A DNA stretch of 64,000 nt from Rossellomorea sp. y25 (GCF_038049935.1 NZ_CP145886.1:2984501-3048500); one strand, 5' to 3'; numbered from the stretch's first letter, positions 8,290 to 16,650 are shown. Numbers and translations are program-made. Notes: generated by a model from the letters alone, not told the origin.

Positions 8290-9168
8290 ATGAAACAAAG
8301 ACTAAAAGAAGCCATGCCTTTTCTTGTCATCATGTGCATTGTTGCTCTTGGGATACAATTTATTTACAAGCCTCAAACAGAAGAGAGCATTATTTTTTTC
8401 CCGATAAATGAAAATGTTTCCTATGAATCTGCCACTACGATTCTGATGCTTCGACCCGAGAAGAAGAATGATCATTATGAGGTGAATTGGAAGGTGTCTT
8501 CAAAGCTTGATACACCGGCCTATTTGCGGCAGGATGTCGGCTTTTTATTTATGAACGGCAGATTGAAGGGACTCATGAATGAGTGGGAACAAAACACCGA
8601 TCAAATTGTGGAGGAATCAACCATTAAAGGTAAAGAAAGCAGCCTCCTTCAAGCTGTTTCATTCCATTATTCAGAAATTCACGAAACAGAAACAGAGTTT
8701 ACAAGCGCACAGAAAATGTCTGAAGATGCCTTGTATGTGATTGATTCAAATTTCAGCACGCTAAATGCCTTTCGAGAGCCGGGTACGGATGCAGAAAAAG
8801 AATGGAAGAACATTTTGGACAAAGTGACCTCGCAGCAGCTCGACTATCTGTGGGAAAAGGCGATCACTTCCATGCAAATCCCAGTTGAAGAGTATACATC
8901 CTTTCCATTAACCCAATTCCCCCAATTAGAAGATCAGCCTTTAGAAGGGTTCACTCAGGGAGAATGGGATCGTCTTATCGGAAACCTATGGGAAGGACTT
9001 TATAAAAACTATTATTTAGGAATTAAAAAAGAGGACGGCTCTGTCATTGAGTCAATAGACAGTGCCATCCCACTTATATTAGTGAAAAATGATCGAAAGG
9101 AAGTTCTCGTGTTACTGATTGATAAAAACGGAGAAGCTTCTTTACTTAAACAACAGATTTCCATTTAA
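8290..9168 (+). CDS. Uncharacterised membrane-anchored protein, intact copy
   Basis: The product has 292 residues. The start is ATG 8290 (MKQRLKEAMPFLV) because GGAGTGA lies 5-6 bases before it; the frame could extend to 8233 without a ribosome site. Residues 8-25 form one hydrophobic segment, so the rest is probably outside the membrane. The body is acidic, with no motif I recognise. It is transcribed away from the GerA-type gene and converges on the rhomboid gene: the two stop codons overlap (9165-9168), with no terminator between. Bases from 8405 on belong to the duplicated unit, so the second copy lacks the first 39 codons. Function unknown; possibly sporulation-linked through its divergent neighbour (inference). 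Confidence 0.75.
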   Translation: MKQRLKEAMPFLVIMCIVALGIQFIYKPQTEESIIFFPINENVSYESATTILMLRPEKKNDHYEVNWKVSSKLDTPAYLRQDVGFLFMNGRLKGLMNEWEQNTDQIVEESTIKGKESSLLQAVSFHYSEIHETETEFTSAQKMSEDALYVIDSNFSTLNAFREPGTDAEKEWKNILDKVTSQQLDYLWEKAITSMQIPVEEYTSFPLTQFPQLEDQPLEGFTQGEWDRLIGNLWEGLYKNYYLGIKKEDGSVIESIDSAIPLILVKNDRKEVLVLLIDKNGEASLLKQQISI

Positions 9169-10688
9169 GTGTTCTCCTGTAATTCTTTATAAAGTTTTTC
9201 ATATTTTTTATCCTGCCTATTTAATTCATAGGCTTTTTTTGCATGAATAAGAGCTTCCTTTCTTTCCCCTGAATCAATCAGAATTAACGCAAGATTGTAG
9301 TGCGCCTCATGAAATTGTTCATTTTCATCAATCGCTGCTTTCAAATGATCTTTCGCAGGTGCTAATTTGTTCAGCTTGATTTCAGAATATGATAGGTAGA
9401 AATAGGTCTGAGCATTTGGTGATCCTTCCTCAACTACAGGGAGAAGAATTTTTTCAGCTTCCTCCCACTGTTGATTTGAAATCTTTTCTTGAGCCACACC
9501 ATTCACCGTGTCAACGTCCCAAGAGGTTGGATCTGTACCAGTACCCCTCGACACAAGCACTCCTATAAGTACGATACTTCCCACCAGAAATAGTAATTGT
9601 CGGAGGGGACGGAGAGCATTTGGCAAGCTGACAATTCCTGCTGCGAGAAAACCTCCTATTAACCCACCGATATGCCCTGCATTATCAATTCCCGGAATCG
9701 TAAAGCCAAGGACTAAATTCAATAGAATAACCGCAATAATATTGGTGCCCATCGTTCTGAAGAAAATTTTTGGATACAATACACCGAAGTACAGCAGTGC
9801 ACCAAAACAGCCGAAGATTGCTCCACTTGCTCCTGCAGAAAGATTGGATGTAAAAAGAAAGCTGGCTAGAGATCCCGTGATTCCCGATATCATATAAATG
9901 AATATAAATCGGATTCTTCCGAACATTTTCTCCACTGCCGTCCCCAGATAAAATAGGGCGAGTGTGTTCATAAGTAAATGCAGGATACCTATATGTAGAA
10001 AAATCGGGGTTACGAGTCGCCACCACTCTCCTTCAATCATGAGAGGATTATACTTAGCACCGAACTCAATCAGTGTTTGCGGATTCTTGCTTCCACCATT
10101 TAGTTCGAGAATAAAGAACATGATCAATTGGAGCGCAATGAAGAAATAGGTATAGAACGGCTTTCCTTTTTCAAACAGCTGTCTTTCCTTTTGTATCTGT
10201 TTGGAAGAAGCAGTCATGGCCATACTTTTCACCCACTCTACATTGGCTTCCATTACTTCTTTTGGGAGGTCCCATTCTCCTTCACTGAAAAAAGGGTCAT
10301 GCCTAAGCGTTTCAACACTATGATCACCATGAAGAAGGAGAGGCCGGACGGTCGTCTTTTGATTGTTCATTGGTTCCTGGAACAACTCAGGACCTGAATC
10401 TACCGGTGGAAAAGTTGAGACATAGATATTCTTCACTTGAAGCTGCCTTTTCCCCAGGGACTTCCTGATTTTCTCTCCATTTACGGAGGTCAATTCCATA
10501 TCCCGCTTGACCCAGTTTCCCCAATCTAAATCTTTTAGGACCAAACGAATGACGTTTGCTTCTTTTACCCCGGTGTTTTCCAGCCAAATTTCATCCTGAT
10601 TAGGAGAGAGATTAAGAATTCGATAGTGTTTAAATTCAACCAAATAGTGAGCTATCTTCCAAAACAAATAATGATATCGTAAATCCAC
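9165..10688 (-). CDS. gluP: Rhomboid intramembrane serine protease (GluP/YqgP-like), left copy
   Basis: About 507 residues: a cytoplasmic N-terminal domain (1-170), a six- to seven-helix rhomboid domain (about 175-380) and a C-terminal TPR region (about 400-500). The catalytic Ser is in GASGAIFG and the catalytic His in AGHIGGLIGGF; the HIGILHLLMN helix carries the conserved His and Asn. In B. subtilis, GluP/YqgP acts in membrane protein quality control, including the Mg transporter MgtE. The frame is open to ATG 10835, but that stretch is the terminator of the upstream gene and lies before the promoter at 10732-10761. I place the start at GTG 10688 by alignment with YqgP (GTG 10697 is the alternative). 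Confidence 0.88.
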   Translation of the reverse strand: MDLRYHYLFWKIAHYLVEFKHYRILNLSPNQDEIWLENTGVKEANVIRLVLKDLDWGNWVKRDMELTSVNGEKIRKSLGKRQLQVKNIYVSTFPPVDSGPELFQEPMNNQKTTVRPLLLHGDHSVETLRHDPFFSEGEWDLPKEVMEANVEWVKSMAMTASSKQIQKERQLFEKGKPFYTYFFIALQLIMFFILELNGGSKNPQTLIEFGAKYNPLMIEGEWWRLVTPIFLHIGILHLLMNTLALFYLGTAVEKMFGRIRFIFIYMISGITGSLASFLFTSNLSAGASGAIFGCFGALLYFGVLYPKIFFRTMGTNIIAVILLNLVLGFTIPGIDNAGHIGGLIGGFLAAGIVSLPNALRPLRQLLFLVGSIVLIGVLVSRGTGTDPTSWDVDTVNGVAQEKISNQQWEEAEKILLPVVEEGSPNAQTYFYLSYSEIKLNKLAPAKDHLKAAIDENEQFHEAHYNLALILIDSGERKEALIHAKKAYELNRQDKKYEKLYKELQENT

Positions 10689-10731
10689 ATCATCCACTAC
10701 TTTCTTTTTAATAGATCCTTTGTCTATCCCT

Positions 10732-10761
10732 ACTATACCGAACCCTTTCTTAAAGTGTAAA
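10732..10761 (-). promoter_or_regulatory. Sigma-A-type promoter for the rhomboid gene, left copy
   Basis: Minus strand: -35 TTTACA (10756-10761), 18-bp spacer, -10 TATAGT (10732-10737). It predicts a start near 10725, about 37 bases before GTG 10688, and lies just past the terminator at 10764-10810. Confidence 0.65.
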
Positions 10762-10763
10762 AC

Positions 10764-10810
10764 AAAAAAGACTGCAAGAGAGGTTTTCATACCCACTCTA
10801 CAGTCTTCTT
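10764..10810 (-). terminator. Terminator after the YqgO-like gene, left copy
   Basis: Minus strand: AAGACTG and AGAG arms pair with CTCT and CAGTCTT, followed by a T-run. It separates the YqgO-like gene from the rhomboid gene and lies inside the longest rhomboid reading frame. Confidence 0.8.
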
Positions 10811-10818
10811 TAGTAATC

Positions 10819-10998
10819 TCATCCCCTAAATGCACCTTGAATAAATCTTGAGCGAATACCAGGTACCCCCATCGCCGCTTTCACAGCAAATTTTCTAATG
10901 AGAAAGTTTCCGAGAAGTACATTTAACAATCGGTATCGATTTGGAATCAGAAAAAGAACCAAACCGCCAAGCACTAACCATTTTGTCCATCCGTTCAT
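10819..10998 (-). CDS. YqgO-like small membrane protein, left copy
   Basis: A 59-residue protein (starts MNGWTKWLVLGG) with one hydrophobic segment at about 6-19 and a basic C-terminal half with IRKFAVKAAMG and a GIRSRF end. ATG 10998 follows a GGAGGGATC ribosome site at good spacing, and a terminator follows the stop. The position between the rhomboid gene and the formyl-THF cyclo-ligase region matches yqgO of B. subtilis. A longer overlapping frame at 10895-11089 has no ribosome site and is a shadow. Function unknown. Confidence 0.75.
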   Translation of the reverse strand: MNGWTKWLVLGGLVLFLIPNRYRLLNVLLGNFLIRKFAVKAAMGVPGIRSRFIQGAFRG

Positions 10999-11085
10999 GA
11001 TGATCCCTCCTGATAGTAGTTTGGATCATTATAGAGAAGCTTATCCCACTAAATTTTAAGGAAACGATATTTTCTTTCAATACCG

Positions 11086-11868
11086 TCAAATGAATATAAG
11101 CATAAGTACACCTGCAAAAAGACTTGACAGAGCATTTACAAACTCATTATTTACTAGAGGAATCCCTTTCACTCTTTCTGTGTAATGTCCACAATGAAAC
11201 GATGACTCTGTTCGAAGTCCACAAACCGGACACCTATACTCCAGTTGCATGAACGCACCCAGAAGTGTATCCAGGATGTTCCCTAAAAACCCAGAAAGGA
11301 GAAGGAGCAAAAAGAGAGATAGATCCATATCATTCACCATAATCAGTGAAGCAAGTGAAATAAGGGCAGCCCCTAAGACTGCCGCTACTGTACCTATGAT
11401 GGAAACAGCACCGGACGTGCCTTTAGGTACTCTCCTGAATGATCTTACTGAAAACGGCATTTTATGACTAAGAGGGCCGATTTCAGAGGCCCATGTATCA
11501 GCATTTGCCCCAGCGATTGACGCAATGAAGGCTAGTGTCCAGACTTCGTTTCCCGTAATACTAAATAAAATGGCAAAGATGGCTGCAGGACCTCCGTTAG
11601 CCAATACCTGCTGCCAGTCCCTGATGGACGTTTTGGCTAAACGTTCTTCTATTCCTATCTTATTCTTCTTAAAAAGACGTGACCAAACACTTGATGACAG
11701 AAAGAATACGCCTAGTATAAACAGTCCCTCAAAGCCGTATGAATAGCCAATTGCAATGCCTATCATTATGGCCATTACAGCGCCTGAGGGACTTAAATTA
11801 CTGGTTTTCCATCCTGCTGTGGCGATAGAGCAAATAAAAAGCAGAACAAAGAAATACTCAGCGGCCAC
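11086..11868 (-). CDS. DUF92 (TMEM19-like) integral membrane protein, left copy
   Basis: A 260-residue protein with about six membrane helices and the DUF92 signature GANADTWASEIGPLS, followed by RRVPKGTSGAVS. Between the last two helices is a short Cys/His loop, CPVCGLRTESSFHCGH, that could bind a metal. DUF92 proteins lie among polyprenol and lipid kinase-like membrane proteins; the plant relative VTE6 is a phytyl-phosphate kinase, so a prenyl-phosphate role is possible but unproven here. GTG start at 11868 overlaps the end of the preceding cyclo-ligase gene by 11 bases, so translation is probably coupled. Confidence 0.82.
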   Translation of the reverse strand: MAAEYFFVLLFICSIATAGWKTSNLSPSGAVMAIMIGIAIGYSYGFEGLFILGVFFLSSSVWSRLFKKNKIGIEERLAKTSIRDWQQVLANGGPAAIFAILFSITGNEVWTLAFIASIAGANADTWASEIGPLSHKMPFSVRSFRRVPKGTSGAVSIIGTVAAVLGAALISLASLIMVNDMDLSLFLLLLLSGFLGNILDTLLGAFMQLEYRCPVCGLRTESSFHCGHYTERVKGIPLVNNEFVNALSSLFAGVLMLIFI

Positions 11869-12424
11869 AATCGATTCGTCCTTTTTCCGTCAGAATCGTT
11901 CCGACGGGTATGTCGAATGATTCGATCGGCAATGCCCCGACCATTTGCTCTTCAAAGGCAAGTGATATCGTAATACCTGAATAGGCTGAGAGTAGCCTGT
12001 CATAGTATCCCCCTCCGAATCCCAGACGATAGCCAGTTTCCGTATAAGCAAGACCTGGAACAATCATCAATTCAATAACGTCATTATTTACAGCGGTTGA
12101 CTTGATGGGATCTGGTTCATATAAATCAAAATAGGATTGTTCGAGCTGATGGAAATCACGAAGCTCATAGAATACTAATTCACGTTTTTTTGGAAAACAC
12201 TTCGGAACAACTACCGTTTTCCCTTCCTCCCAGCCACGCTTGATGATATTCCACGTATTGACTTCCGGAGGCTTTGAAATGGTCACCGCGACGGTGTCGC
12301 TCTTTTTCCACTCAGGAGATTCAAAAAGTAATTGTTCTATTCTAAAACATTTTTGTTGAAACGTTATATGATCGATTAATTTTAATGATTGAAGCTGAAG
12401 ATTCCGTAGTTCTTTTTTAGACAT
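11858..12424 (-). CDS. yqgN: 5-formyltetrahydrofolate cyclo-ligase, left copy
   Basis: A 188-residue enzyme converting 5-formyl-THF to 5,10-methenyl-THF with ATP, salvaging a folate form that inhibits other folate enzymes. The family's C-terminal motif GYRLGFGGGYYDRLL (phosphate and ATP loop) is intact, as are VTISKPPEVNTW and VVVPKCFPKKRELVFY. Length is typical. ATG 12424 follows GGAGGGATATT. It lies between rpmG and the DUF92 gene, as yqgN does in B. subtilis. Confidence 0.94.
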   Translation of the reverse strand: MSKKELRNLQLQSLKLIDHITFQQKCFRIEQLLFESPEWKKSDTVAVTISKPPEVNTWNIIKRGWEEGKTVVVPKCFPKKRELVFYELRDFHQLEQSYFDLYEPDPIKSTAVNNDVIELMIVPGLAYTETGYRLGFGGGYYDRLLSAYSGITISLAFEEQMVGALPIESFDIPVGTILTEKGRIDCGR

Positions 12425-12505
12425 AATATCCCTCCATGCTTACTATACAGATATTATTTTAATGGATTCTCTATGTAAAAGCGATGTTGTAACCGTTTTG
12501 AGCAT

Positions 12506-12538
12506 AAAAAAAAGCAGCGGATAAAATCCGGCTGCTTA
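12506..12538 (-). terminator. Terminator after rpmG, left copy
   Basis: The minus strand stem GCAGCCGGAT with ATCCGCTGC is followed by eight T. It overlaps the last base triplet of rpmG, so the gene ends at the hairpin. Confidence 0.9.
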
Positions 12539-12685
12539 TTTCGTTTCGCGGTGAAGAGTCACACGCTTTAATTTCGGGCAATATTTTTTTAGCTCTAGAC
12601 GGTCTGGGTTGTTACGCTTGTTCTTAGTAGTAATATAGTTACGCTCACCAGTTTCTGTGCAAGCTAAAGTAATGTTTACACGCAT
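12536..12685 (-). CDS. rpmG: 50S ribosomal protein L33 (zinc-free type), left copy
   Basis: A 49-residue protein starting [19 protein letters not shown] and ending in [10 protein letters not shown], clearly L33. Only two isolated Cys residues remain (9 and 36) in place of two CxxC pairs, so this is the zinc-independent form. ATG 12685 follows GGAGGGAAATAATA. It is too short for ordinary ORF cut-offs. No Zur-box-like site is seen upstream. Position corresponds to rpmGA of B. subtilis. Confidence 0.95.
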   Translation of the reverse strand: MRVNITLACTETGERNYITTKNKRNNPDRLELKKYCPKLKRVTLHRETK

Positions 12686-12742
12686 TATTATTTCCCTCCA
12701 AACATATACATCTTCTACTATTCATACGACTTTTCTATAATA

Positions 12743-13324
12743 TCACTTTTCTTTTGGAAATGCTAGTCCGTTTTTTATTCTATCGCTTAAATTTGAAACC
12801 TCTTCTTCCATTGCCCCTTCAATGGCATATACTTTGCCTTGTTTCACTTCAAAAGGCTTGAATGAAAAGTCTAACATATAGACCATCATATTGAGGCCAT
12901 TGGTGATCGGATAGTAGTAAAGGCTTCCATTATTTAAGGATCTTTTCCATAGCTGCAAACCTTTCAGATTAAGAGGATAGATGGATTTCTTAACAGACGC
13001 AGCGCAGGAAACAATGTTGGTGATGGCAACAAGCTTACCACTGTAATTCCAGAACGTATCCTTCGATAGTGACAGAACCCCAACCCCATCTTCCTTACAA
13101 GCCAACCATTCAATTAAAAAGAAAACCTTAAGGTGCCTGCTTTCTTTCGTGGTATTTTCCATTTCGAATGCAAAGGATTCTCCCCATCCTTCCAACCCTT
13201 CGTTAATGTTTACACTTATACCGGTAAGGGAGGTTAATTTCTCTGAATAAAGGGGTACATATTCATTATTCCTGCACCAGGCTATTCCTTGGATATGGAA
13301 CTTTTCATTCGGATTGTCCTTCAT
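12743..13324 (-). CDS. Uncharacterised protein, last gene of the sugar operon, left copy
   Basis: A 193-residue cytoplasmic protein I do not recognise. It is rich in alternating hydrophobic residues suggesting a beta-sheet fold, with several Trp (GIAWCRNN, EGWGESF, DTFWNYSG, LQLWKRSL) that could be a carbohydrate-contact surface (inference). It has no signal peptide or membrane helix. ATG 13324 follows a TAGAGGCTA site and is 6 bases after the nucleotidyltransferase stop, so it is the fourth gene of the same operon. It is not needed to explain the neighbouring enzymes and may be a specificity or scaffold partner. Confidence 0.75.
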   Translation of the reverse strand: MKDNPNEKFHIQGIAWCRNNEYVPLYSEKLTSLTGISVNINEGLEGWGESFAFEMENTTKESRHLKVFFLIEWLACKEDGVGVLSLSKDTFWNYSGKLVAITNIVSCAASVKKSIYPLNLKGLQLWKRSLNNGSLYYYPITNGLNMMVYMLDFSFKPFEVKQGKVYAIEGAMEEEVSNLSDRIKNGLAFPKEK

Positions 13325-13330
13325 TAGCCT

Positions 13331-14338
13331 CTACACCTTTTGCCAGATTTTTATTTTCATTCCATAATATCTGGCAAGCTCCCTTGCCAGATTTCGTCTG
13401 TCAGCCTTGGAATAAATGATGAATCCTCTTTTCGGATCACTAATGATTTTCGTTCGTCCTCCATCTCTATGATCGAAAACAACTTCTTTCTGACTGGAGG
13501 AAGAAGGAACGGTTTCCAGTAATTTAGCCAGTACGAATGGTTTCTTTCCATTTGGACACGCTACTTGGAGCCTGGTGATAAACGGCTCCATAAAGTCTTT
13601 GGAGTGGTGAAAGCCTTTTTTTATGGAGGGTGGGGCGTACTGACCCTTCATGAGATCATCACGTGCGCTTTTATATTCTTCAGGGTTTCCAATATCTCTC
13701 CAATAGGCATTCGTTTTAAATACATAGACTTCCTCATTATTTAAAAGCAGCTGAGGAATGAAATCCTGGCTGAAATCCCTCGCTCCTAAGTGGGCATAAC
13801 GATCAAGCAGCCGTGGATCTAACATATATACCCCTGTGTTCACTTCATTTCCTACCCACTCTTCCGGCTTTTCAATAAAATCAACCAATTTACGATTTTC
13901 GTCTGTATGACAAATCCCATACTCTTTTGGGTTCACTACTTCTTTTGAGACGACGGTCATAACCGCTCTTTTCTCATAATGGAATTCAATGACTTTATCA
14001 ATTGGAATATTAGTGAATGCATCTCCACTTAACACTAAAAACGGTTCACGCAGCCTGTGCCTGGCGAGAAAGATCCCTCCTGCTGTTCCAAGCGGCTTTT
14101 TTTCATCCAGATAGGTAATGTTCACATTGAACCGTTTTCCATCGCCAAAATACTCTTTAATCGTTTCACTTTTATAACAGGTTGTGATTAGAATATCTTT
14201 AATTCCATAGGACCTGAGGAGGTTAATGCTGTATTCAAGAATTGGCTTATTCAGAATCGGAACCATTGGCTTTGCAATCGACATTGTATAGGGTCTTAAT
14301 CGCTTGCCTTCTCCACCTGCCAATATCACGGCCTTCAT
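13331..14338 (-). CDS. Sugar nucleotidyltransferase with phosphomannomutase-type C-terminal domain, left copy
   Basis: A 335-residue protein. Residues 1-235 are a nucleotidyltransferase domain with the pyrophosphorylase motif LAGGEGKRLRPYT, then KPMVPILNKP, SGDAFTN, EKPEEW and the WRDIGNPEEY end. Residues about 245-335 (CPNGKKPFVLAKLL, then SDPKRGFIIYSKADRR) resemble the last domain of ManC-ManB fusion proteins, where VLPDP..P..H.YAE replaces the usual RPSGTEP. The three catalytic phosphomannomutase domains and any hexapeptide-repeat domain are absent. It should make an NDP-sugar; the sugar is unknown. ATG 14338 overlaps the previous stop as ATGA. Confidence 0.85.
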   Translation of the reverse strand: MKAVILAGGEGKRLRPYTMSIAKPMVPILNKPILEYSINLLRSYGIKDILITTCYKSETIKEYFGDGKRFNVNITYLDEKKPLGTAGGIFLARHRLREPFLVLSGDAFTNIPIDKVIEFHYEKRAVMTVVSKEVVNPKEYGICHTDENRKLVDFIEKPEEWVGNEVNTGVYMLDPRLLDRYAHLGARDFSQDFIPQLLLNNEEVYVFKTNAYWRDIGNPEEYKSARDDLMKGQYAPPSIKKGFHHSKDFMEPFITRLQVACPNGKKPFVLAKLLETVPSSSSQKEVVFDHRDGGRTKIISDPKRGFIIYSKADRRNLARELARYYGMKIKIWQKV

Positions 14339-16650
14339 CTTTTTATGCCTTCTACTTTTGATTGTAGAAGTACATCATCGTACACGTGGATGGTTTGATC
14401 CGCGATTCGATCCCAGCTAAACATGGATTGGGCCATTTTGAAACCGAGATTTCCTAGCTGTTCCGATTTTAAGGGATTTTCAATTAATGAGACCAATTGT
14501 GTATAAAGACTTTGTTCATGATTGGGCTCAAATAATAAGCCGGTTTGCTCATGTTTCACGATTGATTTCAGTCCTCCCGTATTTGATGCCACCACCCCTT
14601 TACGGAAAGCCATTGCTTCCAGTGCAACAATGCCGAATGGCTCGTAAAGGCTTGGAAAGATCACGGCTAAACAATTCTTCAAATAGTCATTCCGCTCCCT
14701 ATCGGAAATGTATCCGATGAAAGACACACAGTCACTCAATTCTTCTTGGTCTACCACTTGACGATAGTGCTCTAGCATTGGACCTTTCCCAGCTATGATA
14801 AATGAGATAGTAAATCCTTCTCTCTTTAACTGTGAGGCTACGCGGATAATCGTGTCGAATCCTTTTTCATGAACCATCCGTCCGATTGAAAAGAAATACG
14901 GAGTGGAGCGCTGTTCAAAGCTATAAGGAGAAGATTGATCGAGTTTCTCCAATTCCACACCATTTGGTATCACCGCGATTGGAGCTTCGATGGTAAATAA
15001 GCTCTTGATTTCCTCTTTCATATGCTCGCTGCACACGATAAGATGGTCCGATGCACCAATAAGAAGCTGCTCTTCCCGGTGAATCTTGTGTTGCAAATCG
15101 GTATAAATCCCCTGATTACGTCCATGTTCCGTAGCATGAATGGTTGTGATGAGCGGAACCCTATAATACTCTTTCAATTTCATCGCTGAAGTGGACACAA
15201 TCCAATCATGGGCATGAATATGAGTGATTCTTTCATCTTCCATCAGATCATGAGCGTAATGAATGAACGCCTGATTTAAATCAAATACCCACTTAAAGAA
15301 ATCTTCTTCATATGGATGTAATGGGTGTACACGGTGAATCGTAACCCCTTCCATTTTCTCAAGTGACAGGGCATCATTTGCTTTGGTCGTAAGAACGTGT
15401 ACCTGTTTCCCTTTTTTCACAAGATTATTAGCCAGATCATACACATGCCTCGAGAGTCCCCCCACAATATTCGGAGGATATTCCCATGAGAGAAGGAGAA
15501 CAGAATCCTGTTTCTCCTCCTTTTCTTCTGCATTCCCTGCGAAGAGCTTTTCAAGGATTTCATCAGACGGAAAGGGAACGACCCTTTTGCGATGAAGGAA
15601 TAAATGTTCATCCTTCTGCCCTTCCAGTATCAAATCAAGTAAGCTGTCAAAGTGAACAGACGTCAAGCCATTTTGAATATTCAAACCTTCGAGGCTTGCT
15701 ACCCATTCCCTCAGCAGTTGATGTGTCCACTCTGTCGGTTCTGCCGATGAATACAGATTGTCAAGTTTCTCTTCCATACGATGGACCATTCGAATATTCT
15801 TCATGGCCGTGTCAGATAGAATCGGGGTTTGCTTCTCCATTCCAAGATATCCAAAACCTACTCTGGAAAGAGCAGTAGAAGATTCCATCTTCTCCTCTAA
15901 TGAGTGTGTGAACTCTTTGGTATTTAATTCAGCGTAGCTTTCTCTATTCTCTATGAAAACAATCGAGAGGGAATGACCGTTCTCTTCCAATGCTCCTATT
16001 CTGCCCTCTGAAACCGGTATTAATTTTAAGCCCCTTGGTGTTCTGATTACACCGCTGTCACGTTCTTTTTCACTATGTTCATACGAATAGGAGGAGATAA
16101 ATGTGTATTCGATTCCTTGCTTAGTAAGGTATAAGTCAATACCCGGTACATACGCTGCCTGTGGTAACCAAAAAACCTTTGGAATCATTTGAAAATACTG
16201 CTTATACAACAATGTACTCATTCGAACCTGAGATTCGATCGCTCTCGGGGTCCTGTAGTGAGTCAATGGGAATGAGCTTACCGTCGTAGGGATCACAGTG
16301 GCTTTGCCTTCAACCACCAGAGTCTTGTAGGCTTGTACGAAATTCATGTCATGGGTTGACCATTGAGAATAAATCAGCTGCCATTTACTCTTTTCATGCG
16401 GCTCGGCTTGCAGAAGGTTGGCTTGAATGATTGAATGGGCTTTCTCTTTAAACTCTTCACTCATAAAAAGTGAAAAGAGGGTAGGGTTCACCACAACAGG
16501 TATTGGGGATGCTTCATTTCGTTGAAGGAGATCTAACAGTGCACTATTTTCGATAAGTATAGAAGTGAGAAGATCTTCCCGTTCGTTACATTGTGAAAAA
16601 GTCAGTTCGTTAAATTGTGGATATATAATCACTGCCGACGGTCCTTTCAT
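14335..16650 (-). CDS. GH57-like (inactive?) / GT4 glycosyltransferase fusion, left copy
   Basis: About 771 residues. Residues 1-330 resemble a GH57/DUF1957 glucan-branching domain, but the nucleophile motif WLPECAY reads WLPQAAY (Q164), the N-terminal HQP motif is absent and no D-ELFGHWW acid/base motif is seen. Residues about 390-765 are a GT4/GT5-type retaining glycosyltransferase: WEYPPNIVGGLSRHVYDL donor-side motif, HAHDWI, FSIGRMVHEKGFD and the E-x7-E motif EPFGIVALE. The start ATG 16650 (MKGPSAVII) follows AGGAGGAAAAGGC and overlaps the DUF4912 stop by ATGA; the frame extending to 16707 lies within that gene. Probably builds an alpha-glucan-like or related polymer. Confidence 0.85.
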   Translation of the reverse strand: MKGPSAVIIYPQFNELTFSQCNEREDLLTSILIENSALLDLLQRNEASPIPVVVNPTLFSLFMSEEFKEKAHSIIQANLLQAEPHEKSKWQLIYSQWSTHDMNFVQAYKTLVVEGKATVIPTTVSSFPLTHYRTPRAIESQVRMSTLLYKQYFQMIPKVFWLPQAAYVPGIDLYLTKQGIEYTFISSYSYEHSEKERDSGVIRTPRGLKLIPVSEGRIGALEENGHSLSIVFIENRESYAELNTKEFTHSLEEKMESSTALSRVGFGYLGMEKQTPILSDTAMKNIRMVHRMEEKLDNLYSSAEPTEWTHQLLREWVASLEGLNIQNGLTSVHFDSLLDLILEGQKDEHLFLHRKRVVPFPSDEILEKLFAGNAEEKEEKQDSVLLLSWEYPPNIVGGLSRHVYDLANNLVKKGKQVHVLTTKANDALSLEKMEGVTIHRVHPLHPYEEDFFKWVFDLNQAFIHYAHDLMEDERITHIHAHDWIVSTSAMKLKEYYRVPLITTIHATEHGRNQGIYTDLQHKIHREEQLLIGASDHLIVCSEHMKEEIKSLFTIEAPIAVIPNGVELEKLDQSSPYSFEQRSTPYFFSIGRMVHEKGFDTIIRVASQLKREGFTISFIIAGKGPMLEHYRQVVDQEELSDCVSFIGYISDRERNDYLKNCLAVIFPSLYEPFGIVALEAMAFRKGVVASNTGGLKSIVKHEQTGLLFEPNHEQSLYTQLVSLIENPLKSEQLGNLGFKMAQSMFSWDRIADQTIHVYDDVLLQSKVEGIKR

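Noticed and set aside
10699..10835. N-terminal extension of the rhomboid protein from ATG 10835
   Set aside because: It covers a Rho-independent terminator and lies upstream of a sigma-A promoter; homologous YqgP starts near 10688.
10895..11089. 64-residue minus-strand frame
   Set aside because: Overlaps the better supported YqgO-like gene in another frame, has no ribosome site and an unlikely composition. The same applies at 22187-22381.
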